Numbered from the stretch's first letter, positions 38,426 to 48,490 are shown. The stretch: 64,000 bases of DNA from JAEUQQ01 sp963697285 (GCA_963697285.1 CAVONI010000019.1:1-64000), one strand, 5' to 3'. Notes: generated by a model from the sequence alone, not told the origin. Translations and numbers: made by a program.

Positions 38426-41400
38426 CTACCGGTACGCGTTCGCGTTCGCCGTTGATCCGAGGAAGTCGCCGTCGCCCGCAAACACTGCGCGGATGGGTCG
38501 TGGGCTCCCCGAGATGTAGCGCGTCGGGATCGTCAGGCTCGCCTGGCCGTTGCCGTCTGTCAGCACGGTTCCCACGGCCGTGTAGACGACCGCACCCTTG
38601 ACCTTGTCCTGGACGTAGAAGGTGATCGACTTGCCGGCGAGCGGCACGCCATCAGCCTCGGTGAGCGTCGCGAGCGCAACCGCGGCGGTCGCTTTCCTCC
38701 CTGCCACCGCATCCTTGAGGGTGAGCGTCGTGTTCTCTGCCGCCACACTGAAGCTGGCAAAGGCACTCGATGCCCCGTAGGACGTGTCGCCCGCAAACTG
38801 CACCTGCAGCATCTGCGCACCCGCCGGGCCCGTGAGCGTCAGGACGGCAGTCGCGTGCCCGGCCGCGTCGGTCACGCCCGCGCCCGATGTCACGCCGATG
38901 CTGAATGTCAGCGTGCGCCCGGCAAGCGGCTGGTTGCTGCTGTCGGCGAGCGTCGCGCCAACGGTGACGGCGTCGGTCACCTGCCCGGTTGCCGGGTTTG
39001 ACGCATCGACGAACACGCGGCTCATGTCGCCGACCGACACGATGCCTGAACCGGTCGCGGTCTCGAGTTGGCCATCCCAGCTTGCCGTGAACGTCGCCGC
39101 ACCGACGGGCCTGGTGGGCGTCACGCTCGCCGTCGCAATCCCGTTCGCGTCGGTCGTGCCGGAGTAGGTCTCCTCAGTGCCGTCTCCATCGGCGTCGAAC
39201 GAGAAGACGACCGATTGTGCAGCGATGCCGTCACCGGCGCCGTTCTTCAGCGTCGCAGACAGCGTGCTCGGCAGGTTGCGCGTCAGGCTCGACGTGGCCG
39301 CGAGCATCGAGGCCCCGTCGATGACGTCGCCGACGCCGTCGTTGTCGCTGTCGGCCTGATCGGGGTTCGCCACCGTCGGCGCGTTGTCGTGGCCGAACGC
39401 GAGTGCGACTTCGCCCATGGTCATGGCCACGCCGCCGGGATAGGTCTTCACGAAGTCGAGCAGCTGCATCCACGCGTTCCAGCGAGGGAGGTACACCGTG
39501 TTGTCCTCACGGTTCGAGCCTCCGTTGCAGGTCCCGAGCCGATCGCTGTTGGGGCAGGGCCTGCCGCTCCAGTCCACTTCCTCGATGAGCCATGTCGTCA
39601 GCCCGCCGTCGTTCGTCTTCGACGCGAGGTACTCGTGGTAGGCGGCCGTGTCGTACGAGTCGCCGCTGGTGTCGGGCGGATTGAGCTGCAGGTCGGCAGA
39701 CACGTGGAACATGCCGAACTGATCGAACTGCTCGTGGTGACCGCCCTCCGGGCTGAAGATCTCGCTGAACCCCGGGTAGCCGGCCTCCTCGAAGACACTG
39801 GCCGAGAACGCCTTGTATCCCAGGCGAGCCACGGCCTTGCGCCCCTCGGGGTCCGACGTGTTGTAGGGCGGCGAGAAGCTCAGAAGCGGAATCGCGGAAC
39901 TCGACCAGTCGATCTTCGGTGACGCGGCAGTCGCGCCAGACTCCGCAATCCACTTGTTGGCGTACGTGCCCGCGAGCGTGTCGAAGCCCACCTTCATCAA
40001 CTCGAAGTTCTCAGCCTCGGTGAGGCCGCACAGCTCGCACGAGAAGTAGTTCCGATCGGGCAGGTTCTTCCAGTCGCCGAGCGGCGTGTTGTCGACGTGA
40101 TAGGTGCCGTGCTGCGCCAGCTCGAACAGCGGGGAGTTGTTGCGGTCGTTGATCCACGTGACGACGGGCGGATCGGTCCAGAGCTGCTTCGGGATCACCG
40201 CGAGCGTCACGGGGACCTCCTTGCCGCCTGGCAGCGTCAGCGTCTGGTTCGGGAGTCCCTCGTCTGTCCCGCATGGCTCGTAGTCGGGGCTGAAATCGCC
40301 CGGCTGGTAGTTCTCCCAGCACTTCACCAGCCAGTCTGACGGCGACAGGACAGCCGCGTCGGTCATGATCTGCGTGAACTCGTTCTGGAAGAACCGTCCC
40401 AGCGCGTCGATGCGGATCACGAAGTGCGTCGTGCCCCTGCTCCACTTGATCTTCGCCGCTCTCGAGAGCGGGTAGAGCGGGTCGCTCTGCGCGGGCCCGT
40501 CAGGGACACCGTCGGCGTCGCTATCGCGATTGTCGAGCGGATCGCAGGCATCGCCTACTCCGTCGGCGTCTGCGTCAGCCTGAAGACCGTTCGGCACGAA
40601 GGGACAGTTGTCGGTCGCGTCGTTGACGAGATCGTTGTCATCGTCGGGGTCGTCGGGATCGCCCAGGCGGATCCACGTCGCGGGCGTCTCCGGATCTCCC
40701 AGCACCGTGTCGGCATCGTTGTCGAGTTGATCCCGGTGGTTGGTCGAACCATCGGCGTTCATGTCGAGGCGAGGCGTGTTCGAGGTGCCGGGGGCGTTGT
40801 CGAGGTAATCGGAGATGCCGTCTTCGTCTGTGTCGAGCGGTGGAAGCTGCCGCAGCAACTTCACCTGGCCCTCGTAGTTGCCGGCAACGATGTCCAGGTA
40901 CGTGTCGCCATTCATGTCGGCCAGCGCCACGCCGCGTGCCGCGGTGCCGATGTCGGACAGGGCACCAAGGCCCGTATGGCCCGTCCCGGCGCTCGCATCG
41001 AGCAGGAGTTCGCCGTCGTGCGCGACACCTGACGCGGGCGTCTGTGCGCCCGAGTGCAGGCCCAGAACGAGATCCGCCTTGCCGTCGCCGTTGATGTCGG
41101 CGCTCGCAAGTGAGGGTGTATAGCCTACGGCCGCCCGGTACCCGTCATGCCTGAGGTACACGTTGGGACGATCCGCAAGCGGCGGCGAGGACGGTGGCGA
41201 GAGCGAGAGGACGCCGGCGCCGTTGTTCAGGAAGCGGTAGACGTAGAGGGCCCTGTCTCCGACCCACAGGTCGAGGTCACCGTCGCCGTCGATGTCGCCC
41301 AAAGCAAGGCCCCAGGGACTGTTCTGGGTGCTGCTCGCAGGGTAGTAGATCGGACTGCATGGCACTGCGCACGCCGTTGCCTGGCTGATCAGCGTCTCGG

Positions 41401-42079
41401 AAGCAAAGGTGAGAGATCCAGAGCCGCCATTCCGAAGGAGCTTGACCACCGAATTCAGGGCGTCGATGGCACCGACAACGATGTCCTGATCGCCGTCGCC
41501 ATCCACGTCGCCGACGGCCAGGCTTCCCGCATCCGTGCCCACGTCGGCGAGCAGCGTTCCGGCATTGAAGGTGATGCCGCTCCGCAGGTAGTTGTTCGTC
41601 GTCGCAAATGTGCCGTTGCCGATCCCCAGCAGGACGCGGACATCGCCATCGGCCACGCGGGTGACACCGCCCGCATCAGCGCCGGCGGCGTTCGCGCTGA
41701 ACACCACGTCGAGCTTGCCGTCGCCGTTGAGATCACCGGCTGCAAAGGACCACGCGTTGAACGTCTCGAGCTTCCAGGCGAACTGGACCGGGACAGCGAA
41801 GGTGCCGTCGCCGTTCCCCTTGAGGAAATGCACGCGGCCGTCGGTCCGGCCCACGACGATGTCGGCGTTCCCGTCGGCGTCGAAGTCACCGGCCGCGATG
41901 CCGAAGTCACGGTTGGAACTGGTGGATACGGGCGCGATGACCGAGACGTCGGCCACGGTGACCTGGGTGGCAAAGAAGGGATCCCACGGCGGCGACACTG
42001 CGGCGAGCACCGCCAGGTTGACGAGCAATACCGCCGCCGCGGCAAGAAGTCGCGCGGCAACTTTGAGAGGTGACCTCAT
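38426..42079 (-). CDS. Very large secreted FG-GAP/calcium-repeat protein with deacetylase-like middle and Ig-like C-terminus
   Basis: 1217 residues with a signal peptide (LLAAAAVLLVNLAVLAA). Residues about 40-420 are repeated FG-GAP/VCBS blades, each with a DxDxDG calcium loop (GDFDADGNADIVVG, GDLNGDGKLDVVF, GDVDGDGDQDIVVG and others), likely a beta-propeller. Thrombospondin-3-like repeats follow (DTDEDGISDYLDN, DADADGVGDACDP). A middle region with VVTWINDRNNSPLFELAQHG and TYHVDN looks like a NodB-type polysaccharide deacetylase (metal Asp and HxxxH), ending near YPGGVAMTMGEVALAF. After another calcium repeat, two or three Ig-like domains close the protein. An AGGAGG site precedes the ATG. 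It probably acts at the cell surface on glycans; the deacetylase call is tentative. Confidence 0.75.
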   Translation of the reverse strand: MRSPLKVAARLLAAAAVLLVNLAVLAAVSPPWDPFFATQVTVADVSVIAPVSTSSNRDFGIAAGDFDADGNADIVVGRTDGRVHFLKGNGDGTFAVPVQFAWKLETFNAWSFAAGDLNGDGKLDVVFSANAAGADAGGVTRVADGDVRVLLGIGNGTFATTNNYLRSGITFNAGTLLADVGTDAGSLAVGDVDGDGDQDIVVGAIDALNSVVKLLRNGGSGSLTFASETLISQATACAVPCSPIYYPASSTQNSPWGLALGDIDGDGDLDLWVGDRALYVYRFLNNGAGVLSLSPPSSPPLADRPNVYLRHDGYRAAVGYTPSLASADINGDGKADLVLGLHSGAQTPASGVAHDGELLLDASAGTGHTGLGALSDIGTAARGVALADMNGDTYLDIVAGNYEGQVKLLRQLPPLDTDEDGISDYLDNAPGTSNTPRLDMNADGSTNHRDQLDNDADTVLGDPETPATWIRLGDPDDPDDDNDLVNDATDNCPFVPNGLQADADADGVGDACDPLDNRDSDADGVPDGPAQSDPLYPLSRAAKIKWSRGTTHFVIRIDALGRFFQNEFTQIMTDAAVLSPSDWLVKCWENYQPGDFSPDYEPCGTDEGLPNQTLTLPGGKEVPVTLAVIPKQLWTDPPVVTWINDRNNSPLFELAQHGTYHVDNTPLGDWKNLPDRNYFSCELCGLTEAENFELMKVGFDTLAGTYANKWIAESGATAASPKIDWSSSAIPLLSFSPPYNTSDPEGRKAVARLGYKAFSASVFEEAGYPGFSEIFSPEGGHHEQFDQFGMFHVSADLQLNPPDTSGDSYDTAAYHEYLASKTNDGGLTTWLIEEVDWSGRPCPNSDRLGTCNGGSNREDNTVYLPRWNAWMQLLDFVKTYPGGVAMTMGEVALAFGHDNAPTVANPDQADSDNDGVGDVIDGASMLAATSSLTRNLPSTLSATLKNGAGDGIAAQSVVFSFDADGDGTEETYSGTTDANGIATASVTPTRPVGAATFTASWDGQLETATGSGIVSVGDMSRVFVDASNPATGQVTDAVTVGATLADSSNQPLAGRTLTFSIGVTSGAGVTDAAGHATAVLTLTGPAGAQMLQVQFAGDTSYGASSAFASFSVAAENTTLTLKDAVAGRKATAAVALATLTEADGVPLAGKSITFYVQDKVKGAVVYTAVGTVLTDGNGQASLTIPTRYISGSPRPIRAVFAGDGDFLGSTANANAYR

Positions 42080-42574
42080 GGGGCCTCCTATGGCTGGAAG
42101 AATGCCCTATGCGCACAAGGCGCCACCCGTTGGTTCCGGGCAGAAAGATACCGTCGCCGGTCCTGGGAGGACCGGCCCCTCTTATAGAGCAATTCCCAAT
42201 CCAAGGGCGTCTGGGCAGTTTGTCTCAGCGGGTCCCTGCCCACCCGAGAACACCCGCGTCAAAGTCACGCGTGGTGAGGGTCGAAGTCATCATTGCGGCA
42301 GACTTGCGCCGTCCAGGAGAACGGGCCAGCAGGGTCGCGGCTCCTTCGTCGTCCAGGAACGGGCCACGCCGGGGCGCGGCTCCTTCGTCATCGTGGTGTA
42401 GGGCCGCACCTCAGCCTGCCCTGAGCCTGTCGAAGGGTGCGGCCCGGGCGCCAGCGGCCGACCCGAAGCTCCTTCGTCATCGTGGTGTAGGGGCCGCACC
42501 TCAGTGCGGCCCGGGCGCCAACGGCCGACCCGAAGGGCGACCGCCAGACCGCGGTTCGTCGAGCGCCGCGTCGC
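42080..42574. repeat. Repeat-rich intergenic region with nested palindromes
   Basis: 495 bases without a gene. 42156-42176 is a perfect 9-bp hairpin (GCCGGTCCT/AGGACCGGC) in the leader of the FG-GAP gene. 42310-42390 holds two copies of a roughly 39-base unit (GTCCAGGA...CGCGGCTCCTTCGTC). 42381-42538 holds two family C copies in a direct repeat of about 70 bases (TCCTTCGTCATCGTGGTG...GGCCGACCCGAAG). The first of these is split by a 23-base insert. Confidence 0.7.
42415..42437. repeat. Small repeat inserted in the loop of a family C palindrome
   Basis: CCTGCCCTGAGCCTGTCGAA plus GGG lies exactly between CTCAG and TGCGGC of the first family C copy; the second copy, 42488-42512, is uninterrupted. 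CCCTGAGCCTGTCGAAGGG is a motif I know as a short repeat in several bacterial genomes. Confidence 0.65.
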
Positions 42575-43408
42575 CTAGTATTTAATTCGCGACACGGCGC
42601 GCAGTTCGTCTGGCGTCGCCGTCCCGAACCCGAAGAACTCCAGGTAGGCCGGGATCATCTCGAACAGCATGTCAGTGCCCATCTGGAACGGGCACCCCCT
42701 GGCCTGCGCGGCGGCGAGCAGCGGGGTGATGGCCTGGCGCATCACGACTTCGCCGACGAACGTGCGGGAGTCCACCCGTGACATGTCGAAGGGCAGTGGG
42801 TCGCCTTCGTTCATCCCCAGCGGCGTGGCGTTGACGATGAGGTCGAACCCTGCAGGGTCGTTCGAACCAAGGCTCGTCTTGAGCCGTGGGTAGTGCGCAT
42901 TCAAGCGGGCGGCGAGCGATTCCGAGGCGGCCGCGATGCTGTCGAACAGGGCCATTTCGGCTACGCCCGCAGCGGCGAGCGAGGCCGCGATGGCCGAGCC
43001 CACGCCACCGTTACCCGACACCAGCACGCGCTTGCCCGCCAGCTCGAAACCCTTGCGCAGCACGCCGCGCACAAAGCCGGCTCCGTCGAACTGATCGCCC
43101 AGCAGTGACCCATCAGGCCGCAACAGGATCGCGTTGCACGCACCGGCCACGCTGGCGGTAGGCGTCAGTTCGTCCATCAAGCCCAGCGTGGTCACCTTGT
43201 GGGGCATGGTCACGAGGGCACCGCGCAGGTTGGTGAACTTGCGGAGCACGCTGATCGTGTTGGCATAGTCCGCAGCCTTCACGCCCATGGGGATGACTGC
43301 CGCGTCGATGCCCTTCTTGTCGAACCAGGGGTTGTAGACCATGGGCGCCTTGAAACCCTCGGTGGGGTATCCCAGGTGCGCAATGAGCGTCGTCTTTCCG
43401 CTGATCAT
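42575..43408 (-). CDS. Shikimate dehydrogenase family protein
   Basis: 277-residue enzyme of the AroE/YdiB family. The substrate domain has LRGALVTMPHKVTTLGLMDE (Lys of the catalytic pair) and LLGDQFDGAGFVRGVLRKG (Asp). The nucleotide-binding fold has KRVLVSGNGGVGSAIAASLA and LIVNATPLGMNEGDPL. The opening SxS substrate motif of classic AroE is replaced (GYPTEGFKAPMVYNP), so it may be a paralogue acting on quinate or a related compound rather than the biosynthetic enzyme. The ATG at 43408 has a GGGGAGGA site. It lies 57 bases after glpT on the same strand; no functional link is obvious. Confidence 0.85.
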   Translation of the reverse strand: MISGKTTLIAHLGYPTEGFKAPMVYNPWFDKKGIDAAVIPMGVKAADYANTISVLRKFTNLRGALVTMPHKVTTLGLMDELTPTASVAGACNAILLRPDGSLLGDQFDGAGFVRGVLRKGFELAGKRVLVSGNGGVGSAIAASLAAAGVAEMALFDSIAAASESLAARLNAHYPRLKTSLGSNDPAGFDLIVNATPLGMNEGDPLPFDMSRVDSRTFVGEVVMRQAITPLLAAAQARGCPFQMGTDMLFEMIPAYLEFFGFGTATPDELRAVSRIKY

Positions 43409-43465
43409 GTCGAAGTCCTCCCCGATGACGCGATCCGAAGCACCGCGCTGCCAGGCGAGCTTATC

Positions 43466-44872
43466 TCAGTGATGCGCTCCGCGCTCGCTGCTCACGGTGG
43501 TGTGCCCGAGCGTCATCGCCACGAACACGATCGTCAGGACGCAGCACACCACCATCGTCATGAACACCGCGTTCCAGCCCCAGTGGTCGGCGATCCAGCC
43601 GACGCCGGTGCCGGCGATGGCCGATCCGAACACGTAGCCGAAGAACCCGGTGAACCCGGCGGCGGTGCCTGCGGCCTTCTTGGGCACGAGGTCGAGCGCG
43701 TGCAGGCCGATGATCATGATCGGCCCGTAGATGAGGAAGCCGATGGCGATCAGCGCCGCGTAGTCGATCCAGAGCGGTCCGTGGAGGTTCATCCAGTAGA
43801 CGACCACGGCGACCAGCGTCAGCGCCATGAAGAGAATGTTGGCGGGCGCCCGGCGACCCTTGAACAACTTGTCAGATACCCAGCCGCACGCGATCGTGCC
43901 GGGGATGGCTGCGAACTCGTACATCGCCCATGCCGTGCTGGACTCCTTGAACGAGAACCCCTTGGTGTGCTCGAGGTACGTCGGGATCCAGTTCACGACC
44001 CCGTAGCGGACGAAGTAGACGAAGGCGTTGGCGATCGCGATGGCCCACAGGTACTTGTTCGTCAGCACATGCTCGAAGAAGATCTCCTTGAAGGTGTACG
44101 TGCGCTCGTGGTCGTCGCTGTAGTTGAGGCGATAATCGTTCTTGTACTTCTCAATGGGGGGCAGGCCGCGTGACTGCGGCGTGTCCTGCAGCAGGAAGAA
44201 GACCCCGACGGCGCACACAGCGGCGATGCTGGCGTTGATGAAGAACACCGAGTTCCACGAACTCAGCCAACGCAGGTCGCCAAACAACCGCATCAGCGAC
44301 GGGCTGGCCCTGACAAGCTCGCCGAGGCCGACGCACGCGAGCGGGATGCCACCGACAAGCCCACCGCCGACGTTGTGCGCGACATTCCACGTGGCGACGG
44401 TGCGGCCGCGTTCCTTGGTGCTGAACCAGTGCACCATCGTCTTGCCGCAGGGCGGCCACCCCATCCCCTGCACCCAGCCGTTGAGCACCATCAGCCCGAT
44501 GAGGAGTCCCAGCGACGTGTACACCAGGTCGAATCCGCACACGGCGATGATGGCGCACGAGAGCAGGAGGCCAAGGGGCAGGAAGTACTTGGGATTGCTG
44601 CGGTCGGAGACCGAGCCCATCAGGAACTTCGAGATGCCGTACGCGATCGACAGGCCCGTCAGCGCCGTGCCGAGCTGCGCCTTGCTGTACTCGGGATGGT
44701 CCCGGAGGATGTCGGGAATGGCCAGCGCCAGGTTGTTGCGGACGAGATAGTACGCGGCATACCCGATGAATATGCCTGCGAACACGCGGGCCCGCTGGAC
44801 CGTGTACTCGTGATCGATCTTCGAGGCGGGCAGGAGCGGCTGGTGGACCGCGGGTTTCAGGAATCCCCACAT
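43466..44872 (-). CDS. glpT: Glycerol-3-phosphate transporter (MFS, GlpT type)
   Basis: 468-residue, twelve-span major facilitator of the organophosphate:phosphate antiporter family. Family stretches include FAGIFIGYAAYYLVRNNLAL (Arg of the phosphate site), ISKFLMGSVSDRSNPKYFLP, NGWVQGMGWPPCGKTMVHW and VRYGVVNWIPTYLEHTKGFS, close to GlpT/UhpT consensus. It brings glycerol-3-phosphate into the cytoplasm in exchange for phosphate. It belongs with glpQ (48522), glpF, glpK and glpD in this window. A perfect TATAAT lies 8 bases before the ATG with no room for a normal leader, suggesting a leaderless mRNA. UhpT-type sugar-phosphate transport is the alternative; the glycerol genes nearby favour GlpT. 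Confidence 0.92.
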   Translation of the reverse strand: MWGFLKPAVHQPLLPASKIDHEYTVQRARVFAGIFIGYAAYYLVRNNLALAIPDILRDHPEYSKAQLGTALTGLSIAYGISKFLMGSVSDRSNPKYFLPLGLLLSCAIIAVCGFDLVYTSLGLLIGLMVLNGWVQGMGWPPCGKTMVHWFSTKERGRTVATWNVAHNVGGGLVGGIPLACVGLGELVRASPSLMRLFGDLRWLSSWNSVFFINASIAAVCAVGVFFLLQDTPQSRGLPPIEKYKNDYRLNYSDDHERTYTFKEIFFEHVLTNKYLWAIAIANAFVYFVRYGVVNWIPTYLEHTKGFSFKESSTAWAMYEFAAIPGTIACGWVSDKLFKGRRAPANILFMALTLVAVVVYWMNLHGPLWIDYAALIAIGFLIYGPIMIIGLHALDLVPKKAAGTAAGFTGFFGYVFGSAIAGTGVGWIADHWGWNAVFMTMVVCCVLTIVFVAMTLGHTTVSSERGAHH

Positions 44873-44880
44873 GGTGCGGG

Positions 44881-44886
44881 ATTATA
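44881..44886 (-). promoter_or_regulatory. -10 box (TATAAT) immediately before glpT
   Basis: Read on the minus strand, TATAAT lies 8 bases before the glpT ATG. This would place the transcription start within about 2 bases of the start codon. No good -35 hexamer is seen 16-18 bases further upstream. Confidence 0.5.
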
Positions 44887-45091
44887 CGTGGCGTGCGGGA
44901 AGGGCTTGCGCGACCCTCGCGCCGCTCGTCACCGAAACGTCACGCCTGTCTTGACGGGAAACGGCCACAGCGTCAGTATGCCTCTGGTTTTTCTGTGCGT
45001 TTTCTGAATGCCGAGTACTGCGGGCGCGGAATGCTGCGACCGTTTCGGGCTCGACCTGGTGACACTGATCCACGTGGAGGGATCACCTGTG

Positions 45092-48000
45092 ATGAATCTC
45101 AAGCGTTATCCAATTCTTCTTGCGTTGCTGTGCAGCATGCTGCTCGCCGCAGTGCCGGCGATGGCCCAGTTCGACTCTGCAACAGTTCTTGGCACGGTCA
45201 AGGACGACAGCGGCGGCGTCATGCCCGGCGTCACCGTCACGCTGACGAACCTCGAGACCGGCATCGTCGTGGTTCGCGTGACCGATGCGAACGGCGCGTA
45301 CGAGTTCATGACCGTGCGACCCGGCCGCTACAAGGTGACCGCCGAACTCGAGGGCTTCTCGATCGCGCTTGCCGACAACGTCGAAGCGCAGCGTCGGCGC
45401 CCGGCAGCGCGTCGATCTTGACGATGAAGCCCGGCGCACTCACCGAGACGGTCGAGGTGGTCAGCGCCGCGACGCGTCTCGAAACCGACTCGAGCCAGCG
45501 AAGCACCGTGATCACCGGCGAACAGGCCGTGGAACTGCCGCTGAATGGACGTGAGTATTCGAGCCTCGCCCTCCTGACGCCCGGCGTCAGGCTGTCGGCC
45601 CTCAACACCGGTTCGGCGCAGACCGTGCGCGAAGGATCGTTCAACATCAACGGCCTGCGCAGCACGTTCAACAACTTCCTGCTCGATGGCCTCGACAACA
45701 ACTCCTACGGCACGAGCAACCAGGGGTTCTCGAACCAGGTGATGCAGCCGTCGCCCGACGCCGTCGCCGAGTTCCGCGTGGTCACCAACAACATGAGCGC
45801 CGAGTACGGGCGCAGCGCCGGCGCGACGATCAACGTCGCGTACAAGAGCGGCACGAACAGCTTCCGCGGCGCGGCCTGGGAGTTCTGGCGCGACACCAGC
45901 CTGAACGCCACCGGGATTCTTCAAGCCCACGACCGGCGAGAAAGCCCCCGATGAGCCGCGACCAGTTCGGCGGCGTGTTCGGCGGGCCGATCATCAAGAA
46001 CCGTGCGTTCTTCTTCGGCGACTACGAGGGATTCAGGCAGACGCGCAAGCAGGTGACGTTCCAGACGATCCCGACGCCGGCCCAGCGACAGGGCATCCTG
46101 TCGGTTGACGTGCGAAACCCGCAAACAGGGATCCTGTACCCCGCGGGCACTCCGATCCCGATGACCGACTTCGCGCGCAAGGTGCTGGCGGACCTGCCAG
46201 ATCCCACCAGTTCGACGGTGGGCAGCAACTACACAGTCCTGCAGGAGTTCAAGAACGACAACAACAAGTTCAATGACGAAGGCTGACCTCCAGTTGACGT
46301 CCACGCTGACGGCGTTCGCGCGGTACGGCTATCGCAAGGCCGACCTCTTCGATTCGCCGCCGCTGCCGTTGCCCTCGGGCGGCGACGGCAATGCCTTCAC
46401 CTACGTCACGAACAAGCAGTTCGCGTCTGGCTTCACCTGGGCGCGCTCTGGAACGTCGCTGCTCGAGGGGCGCTTCGGCTGGTCGTACACCATCGCCGGC
46501 AAGAACCCGCACGCGCTGGGCACAGAGGACGCGCTCACGGCGTACGGCATCACGGGCCTGCCCACCGACCCGCGCGTGGCGGGCGGGCTTCCGTCGCAGT
46601 TGATCAGCGGCTACAACAACCTGGGCCGCCAGGAGACGAACCCTCAGTGGCAGTACCCGGAGATGTGGAACCCGAAGATCAACTACACGTGGATCGTCGG
46701 CCGGCACTCGCTGAAGTCGGGCTACGAGTACCAGTACATCGCGACCGAAGTGCAGGACGTGAATCCCCTGTACGGACGTGACACCTACAACGGGCAGTTC
46801 ACGCGCCCGACCGGCGCGGCTGCCAACAACGTCTACAACCTCGCCGACTTCATGTTCGGGCTGCGCGCCAACTACGCGCTGAGCACGTTCCTGATCGCGA
46901 ACCTGCGTCAGCAGATGCACTTCGCGTATCTGCAGGACGACTTCCGCGTCAACGACAAGCTCACCATCAACGCGGGCGTGCGCTACGAGTTCGCGACGCC
47001 GTGGGTCGAGAAGGACAACATCATGTCCAACTACGACCCGGCAACCAGGACGATGATCCTCGCGAAGGACGGCTCGCTCGAGGATCGTGCCCTGATGAAG
47101 CCCGACACCAACAACTGGGCGCCCCGCATCGGGATGGCCTACAGCCTGACGCCGAAGACGGTCCTCCGCGGCGGATACGGCCTGAGCTACATTCACTTCC
47201 ACCGCGCCGGCGGCGCCAACGTCCTCTCGATCAACGGCCCGCAGTCGGTCACGGCGGTCGCCTCGCAGAGCAACCCCACGCTGCCCTCGTTCCGCACCAC
47301 GCAGCAGGGCTACCCGGCGGGGTTCACCGACCCGTCCACGTTCAACCCGCTTCTGGCGAACATCACCTACATGCCGAACGACTACCACTCGAGCTACGCG
47401 CAGAGCTACTACTTCTCGGTGCAGCGCGAGATCGCCCAGAACATGATCATCGACGTGGCGTACGTGGGCAACCGTGCCGACGACGTGCTGCTGTTCGCCA
47501 ACTACAACCAGGCGGTGCCCAACAATCCGCAGGGAACGCTGTCGCTGCAGGCACGCCGCCCCATCCAGGAGTTCTCTGACATCACCTACTCGTTCAACGG
47601 CGGCAAGTCGCGCTACAACGCGCTGCAGCTCAAGTACGAGTACCGCATGCGCCGCGGCTTCATGATGATCAGCTCGTTCACCTGGTCGAACGCCAAGGAC
47701 AACGGCTCGGGCTCGCTCGAGGGACAGGGCCAGGGGCCCCAGAACTTCTACGACCTTGAAGACAACTACGGCACGTCCTACTACGACCAGCCCTACAACA
47801 GCACGACCAGCATCGTCTGGGATTTGCCGTTCGGCAACGGTCGCAAGTGGATGTCGAACGCGAACGGCGTGGTTGATGCGCTGCTCGGCGGCTGGACAAT
47901 CAGCGGCATCAACACGATGACGTCCGGTGAAGCGACGAGCCTCACCTACACCCCGGCGGCGGCGTTCCAGGTGTCGGGCATCACCCAGACCTTCCGCGGG

Positions 48001-48360
48001 GCCAACTTCTATCGCGCCAACGTCAACGGCGATCCCTACGGCGACAAGAACGCCATCGTCGGCTACCTGAGCTCGACGACCGTGACCACTCCCACCGACC
48101 CGAGCCAGCCGTTCGGCAACTCGGAGCGCAACTCGGTCAGGGGACCGTGGTACTGGCAGCTCGACATGGTGGCGACGAAGGAATTCAAGATTCCCCTGGG
48201 AGACCAGACGCGCCTGCAGTTCCGGTTCGAGGGATTCAACCTCCTGAACCGGACGAACTTCCGGGCGCCGAATTCCAACCGCAACTCGGCGAACTACGGC
48301 ACGATCACGTCGACATTCGACGCGCGCCAGTTGCAGATCGGCGCGAAGCTGTCGTTCTAG
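45092..48360 (+). CDS. TonB-dependent receptor with carboxypeptidase-regulatory-like N-domain, frame-disrupted
   Basis: About 1,087 residues when repaired. It has a signal peptide (MNLKRYPILLALLCSMLLAA), then a carboxypeptidase-regulatory-like domain (VLGTVKDDSGGVMPGVTVTL), a plug with VELPLNGREYSSLALLTPGV, and a large barrel with SFRGAAWEFWRDTSLNATG, FGGVFGGPIIKNRAFFFGDY, and a final LQIGAKLSF ending in Phe. This is the Oar-like receptor type common in Acidobacteriota. Five frame changes occur, near 45386, 45419, 45914, 45949 and 46272, each +1; two lie in G or C runs. After 46273 the frame is open for 695 codons. GGAGG lies upstream of the ATG. The transported ligand is unknown; the position between glpT and glpQ suggests a link to glycerophospho-compounds, which is only inference. 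Confidence 0.85.
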
Positions 48361-48373
48361 TGCAGTGACGCGT

Positions 48374-48402
48374 GAGGGGTGCATCGCGACGATGTGCCCC
48401 TC
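48374..48402 (+). terminator. Hairpin after the TonB receptor gene
   Basis: GAGGGGTGCATCG and CGATGTGCCCCTC form a 13-bp stem (two G-T pairs) around CGA, 13 bases after the stop. No T-tract follows. Confidence 0.5.
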
Positions 48403-48463
48403 ATGTGACGTTCAGGGCAACGGGCGCGCTGGTGCAGCTTCGCGTTGTCCCTGCGGTCGAAAC

Positions 48464-48490
48464 AAGGGCGCGGCGCGATGCCGCGCCCTT
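48464..48490 (+). terminator. Second hairpin before glpQ
   Basis: AAGGGCGCGGC-GCGAT-GCCGCGCCCTT is a perfect 11-bp stem ending 31 bases before the glpQ start. It probably separates the TonB receptor transcript from glpQ; a role in the glpQ leader is the alternative. Confidence 0.55.

Noticed and set aside
42080..42200. A riboswitch in the leader of the FG-GAP protein gene
   Set aside because: There is a strong hairpin at 42156-42176, but I could not match the surrounding bases to c-di-GMP or other known riboswitch cores.
46270..48384. A 704-codon minus-strand frame opposite the TonB receptor barrel
   Set aside because: The plus strand encodes a clear receptor barrel. The minus product is Arg/Val/His-rich with no domain-like features.
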